Part shown: positions 1 through 26,090 of the stretch, one piece after another
Layout: the number at the start of each line of letters is the position of its first letter
Numbering within the stretch: position 1 is the first letter of the stretch
Assembly (NCBI RefSeq): GCF_001949145.1
Contig: NW_019091371.1
Location: forward strand, 550,421-576,510
Direction of reading: 5' to 3'
DNA: 26,090 nt
From: Acanthaster planci
Taxonomy: Eukaryota > Echinodermata > Asteroidea > Valvatida > Acanthasteridae
The notes under the pieces: model-generated
The model's database searches: none
Told to the model about the DNA's origin: nothing
What the model saw: the letters and a program-made list of their open reading frames with translations, nothing else
Program-made: the position numbers and the translations under genes

Positions 1-22660
<22,660 letters not shown>

Positions 22661-25570
22661 CTAAAGTTAGCAAAGAAAACAAATAACTTCCTCATTTCTG
22701 TTTTTAGCAGTCCACTGTGACACACCAGCAGGAGATGGTGTTGAACGTTAACAGCAATTCAGTGGTACATGTAATCAAAGTCTGGTGATAGAATCTACAG
22801 CAGCCCTCCTCCATTCTCAAGTGCATGTACACAAACAGTAGGCATGTCATACACACAAACTAAGATATATGCATGCAAGCTGTTTTTCATGTAAATGTAC
22901 ATAAACTCAGTTTTGTACTGCATGTACAACAAAACCTGGCCTTACATGCGTTCCTCTGCAAGTACATGCACATGAACAGGCTTAGCATGAATGTATCCAA
23001 TTATGTACATGTATCTTTCTCATACATTAATGTATTTGTACCTACCCCAGTACCATACATAAAAGAAATATAAATTAAAATCCAAAACTCTTATCCTTTG
23101 ATGGTGCTAACACTGCTTGTTCTTATGTCTTTATTTAATAACAAAGGGGCTGTGTGACTTGATATCTAATCAAAACACATAGCTTCAAGGATAATTTGTA
23201 ACCACATGAATAATATGGGGCCCTTCGTGCATCTGATACTGACTTGGAATTGTGTAATTTTTCCTTGAACAAAGTAATGCAAATAAATGTTTATAAGTGC
23301 AATGGCACTAAGCATAACTTCATGATAGGACAATACTCCACAATGCATAACTACACGTAAGTGCAATACAGTATACAATCTGGCACTGAATAAAATTCTT
23401 TCCACTGAATGAGAAGCTTTTATCATTGGCTTCAAAATACAACACCTACATAAATCTGTTTGAGCACAAGTCCTTGATCTTTTTTTTTTGATAATGCAGT
23501 ATAAAAATCATGACATCAAGTTTTCACAATCCAACTTAAAATTATTCCTTAGTCTTATAATTTGCTCAACCTGTAATTGTTTGAAAAACTGTTTCTTTTT
23601 GTTAAAAATGTAACCATCACTTAAAAGTTTAGGAATTTTGTCATCTGACAGAAGACAGTACGGTGTTTCCATTTCACTGATATCACCAAACTTTTGTATG
23701 TGTGAGCGAAATATAAATGCGAAACAATTGCTGTTAATTATACTGAATGATTCATGATATGTGACTGATGGTCCATCAATTGTTTATTCAGTTGTACAAG
23801 TAGGCATAGCTTTCACATACGTATCAGTTCTGGTTTACAGACACTACAGTAGCTCAGAAGCGCTTAAGTTCAATATCAAAGATTAAAAAATAACCAGTAA
23901 GAATGCTAATTCAGCTGAAGTACATGTATCATGCATATCATACTTGCAACATGTGCAATACGTGTACAGCTGCATACAGGAAATACGTATACCGAATATC
24001 AGCATACGAGGTATCAGTACGGTACACTGTGAAGTTGTTTCAGGTTTGTGAGCTGGTTTGCTTGAAGAAAATAATGTGACCAGAATACGCTCTCTGCAGA
24101 TGCCAGCAGGTATTGTGAAAACACGGAATCTTAGATTATACATGTAGGTTTGCAATACAGAGGTAAATGTAAAGATATCAGAATAATCATTTGTAATCAG
24201 TCATTAATTTACATCAGACATGTATAATACATGTAGTTGTTTTAAAAAGTTAAAAGTGATCAGATGAACGAATCAGATCAGGACAATCAGAACGAATACT
24301 TCACTTTCCACTATATAATGAAGTATAGTCACATCATACTGGCTATCCTCCATTACAGCACTTGCTCAATTAACTCTAAGCTGAAGACATCACACTTTGT
24401 TTAAGTATGTGCTTTTCAATGGTGATCAGTGAACCATGGGCCCTCACTGGCTTCATAGGAAAGTACACATTAACACAGCATGGCATGACCAGTTAGTTAC
24501 ATGCCCATATACTGTTTACCCCATGTTTTATTTACTGTGCCTTCATAATGTTCTTGAGAGTTCACAGAAAAGCATGCGTGACAAGGAAGCCTAACATCAT
24601 CAATACATTTCGGCCTATTGCACTTGTCAATAGACATATCACAATGTGCTTGCCTACTGACTGACAAAGAAAAATGAAAAGCAAAAACCTGTACTCAAAA
24701 AAGGCTTACTATATTTTAACATTTAGGGTTCTGTAGATAGACTGGCCACCCTAAAACCAAAAAGTACAATTCAGGTTAACCCAAAGTGAGGACAAGAAGT
24801 GAGAGATTTTGTTTTGATGAGCTTATAATAAAGAAAAAAATTCATATTAAATTTGTGAGTTTTCTCAGATTTTAAGATCATTTTGTCGGAATAATTTTTA
24901 ACACATTTATTTGGAAAGAAAGACAACAGTTCACTGACAGAAGGTCTTGATATTAACAGATGTCTGATTGCAGTACCCCGGACAAGTATTTTATGTTTTC
25001 GGACAAGTAAAACTTCAAGACAAATTGTCCAAATGGCCAGTTACTTTTTTCCCAGTCTTTCAAGACCCAGAATAGCAGTTAGCAAATTTACCTTCATCTT
25101 TTGTATTTCTTCTCACCATAAAACGCCACTAGGAAGCATGATTTCAGTGCAAAATATTTCACACATTTGCGCATGAAGCCTCCATGTACGGTACATGTAC
25201 ATAGCGCATGTACACAAGACATATTTACATTTAGCAGGGTATCTTTCTTCTGTTGGTCTTATCAGTGATCACACGAAAGATGTGAAATGGTTCTGGCAGA
25301 ATTTAATATGAGTGTGTTATCACGCAGAAACCTATGGCCTGTTTTTTTTTAACTTTTTTACAAGCCGGGCATTCCTGTCCATAATTTCCAACTTGAACTA
25401 CACAAGACTCGGGTATGTTAATAATATCATGACAAAAATGTACAAGAATCACCCAGTGAACCTTGAATCATTATCAAGGGAGTGGACAAGAACATGGTAT
25501 TTTGAGCATGCAATCCAAACCCCACTCACATCCTATGCCCATAGTACCGGTACATTGTACATGTGTGCAT

Positions 25571-25612
25571 AGTTAGTAGATCTACATGTACATGTATGTA
25601 CATGTACACACC
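25571..25612. repeat. TACATGTA-type palindromic cluster
   Basis: Nested copies of the self-complementary motif TACATGTA around an ATGTATGTACATGTAC core. A related cluster lies at 25185-25215. These resemble the repeat at the right edge but are not in tandem with it. Confidence 0.6.
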
Positions 25613-25901
25613 GCTTGCTGTGTTTACTTGTGTGTCACTGAATGTTTCAGGGTCACTTGCATATTATTAATACATAATGAGCATTTTTGAAAACGATAAA
25701 GGGCTCTGCAATGGCCCATGTTTTGACTTTTTCTACAACAGGAAACCTACGCCATTTGTTCATGTTTATTTCAGAAAATGGTCTTGTCGGTTATTGTAAA
25801 AAGGTTCATTTTGAGAACGTTTCTTTGCAGTTCTTTAGTTCTTTAAATTGCTAGCTTATCCCGTGTAATTTTCAGTTTCACCATCAGGGTGTTACATGTA
25901 C

Positions 25902-26090
25902 ATGCAAAGATTCTGTGCATGAACATGTACCATACTTACATGTACTTTGCACATGTACATGTACTCCATGCACAGATTGTGAGCATGAACATGTACCATG
26001 TTCATGAACATGTACCATACTTACATGTACATGTACTTTGTACATGTACATGTACTCCATGCACAGATTCTGAGCATGAACATGTACCAC
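25902..26090. repeat. Tandem repeat rich in ACATGTAC palindromes, running off the window edge
   Basis: A unit beginning ATGC(A/C)(A/C)AGATT starts at 25902, 25968 and 26059, giving spacings of 66 and 91 bp. The 91-bp copy contains an extra 19-bp block (a second GAACATGTACCA-type piece) and one extra ACATGT. Each unit carries GAACATGTACCA, ACTTACATGTAC and runs of ACATGTACATGTAC. The sequence is almost self-complementary. The 68-residue His/Val-rich open frame across it is a product of the repeat. Confidence 0.85.

Larger units (their letters stand above)
22661..26090. other. 5' intron and/or upstream DNA of the KDM5 gene
   Basis: About 3.4 kb upstream of v1. AT-rich and scattered with TGCATGTACA/TACATGTA motifs, densest at 22800-23050, 25180-25220, 25540-25615 and 25890-26090. 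Both strands were searched by eye for the missing first exon (expected to end near KIRPP(K) before DWQPPF) and nothing acceptable was found. Open frames here are short and look non-coding. Confidence 0.6.

Noticed and set aside
25088-25118. Candidate first KDM5 exon ending AAAGATGAAG|gtaaat on the minus strand
   Set aside because: The translation does not resemble JmjN and there is no supporting start.
25884-26090. His/Val-rich minus-strand open frame
   Set aside because: Produced entirely by the ACATGTAC tandem repeat; not a protein gene.

Overview
This is a eukaryotic, almost certainly metazoan, genomic window dominated by one intron-rich gene on the minus strand: a KDM5/JARID1-type histone H3K4 demethylase. 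Twenty-six coding exons, numbered v1 to v26 in transcript order, could be placed from 22660 down to the left edge. They join in one frame with matching splice phases, and all 25 complete introns are GT-AG. The exons total 4118 nt, or 1372 complete codons. Short exons (27 to 209 nt before the last one), introns of 0.1 to 2 kb, AT-rich intronic DNA and many TACATGTA/ACATGTAC motifs fit a marine invertebrate such as a lancelet, echinoderm or mollusc. The taxon is an inference and is not proven here.

Layout of the gene, right to left. v1 (22583-22660) holds the end of the JmjN domain. v2-v5 hold the ARID DNA-binding domain. v6-v9 are a linker that includes a 27-nt microexon. v10 is PHD1. v11-v12 lead into the JmjC core in v13-v15, whose Fe(II) ligands are His459, Glu461 and His547 in window numbering. 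v16-v17 carry the region after JmjC and the C5HC2 zinc finger. v18-v24 form the long helical PLU-1-like region. v25-v26 contain a basic/acidic linker, PHD2 and a Pro/Thr-rich tail still open at base 1. The start codon, most of JmjN, PHD3 (if present) and the stop codon lie outside the window or were not recognised. The last exon (1-821) is open to the window edge and has no stop in frame.

The introns carry mobile-element debris. The most notable is a 1053-bp candidate PIF/Harbinger-like (PHIS) element at 10079-11131, with TAA target duplications and imperfect terminal inverted repeats. It contains, on the plus strand, a broken exon resembling the N-terminus of invertebrate P2X7-intracellular-domain-like proteins. 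There are also foldback elements at 4761-4896 and 20016-20259, a 0.26-kb MITE-like element at 20957-21214, tRNA-type promoter relics at 9134-9144 (minus) and 14526-14542 (plus), and a tandem array rich in ACATGTAC at the right edge.

The 3.4 kb from 22661 to 26090 is the 5' intron and/or upstream region of the gene. No coding exon was recognised there. There is no operon, CRISPR array, phage or other bacterial-type system, and no convincing new multi-gene system. The points of interest are unusual residues in the demethylase, its microexon, and the intronic elements.
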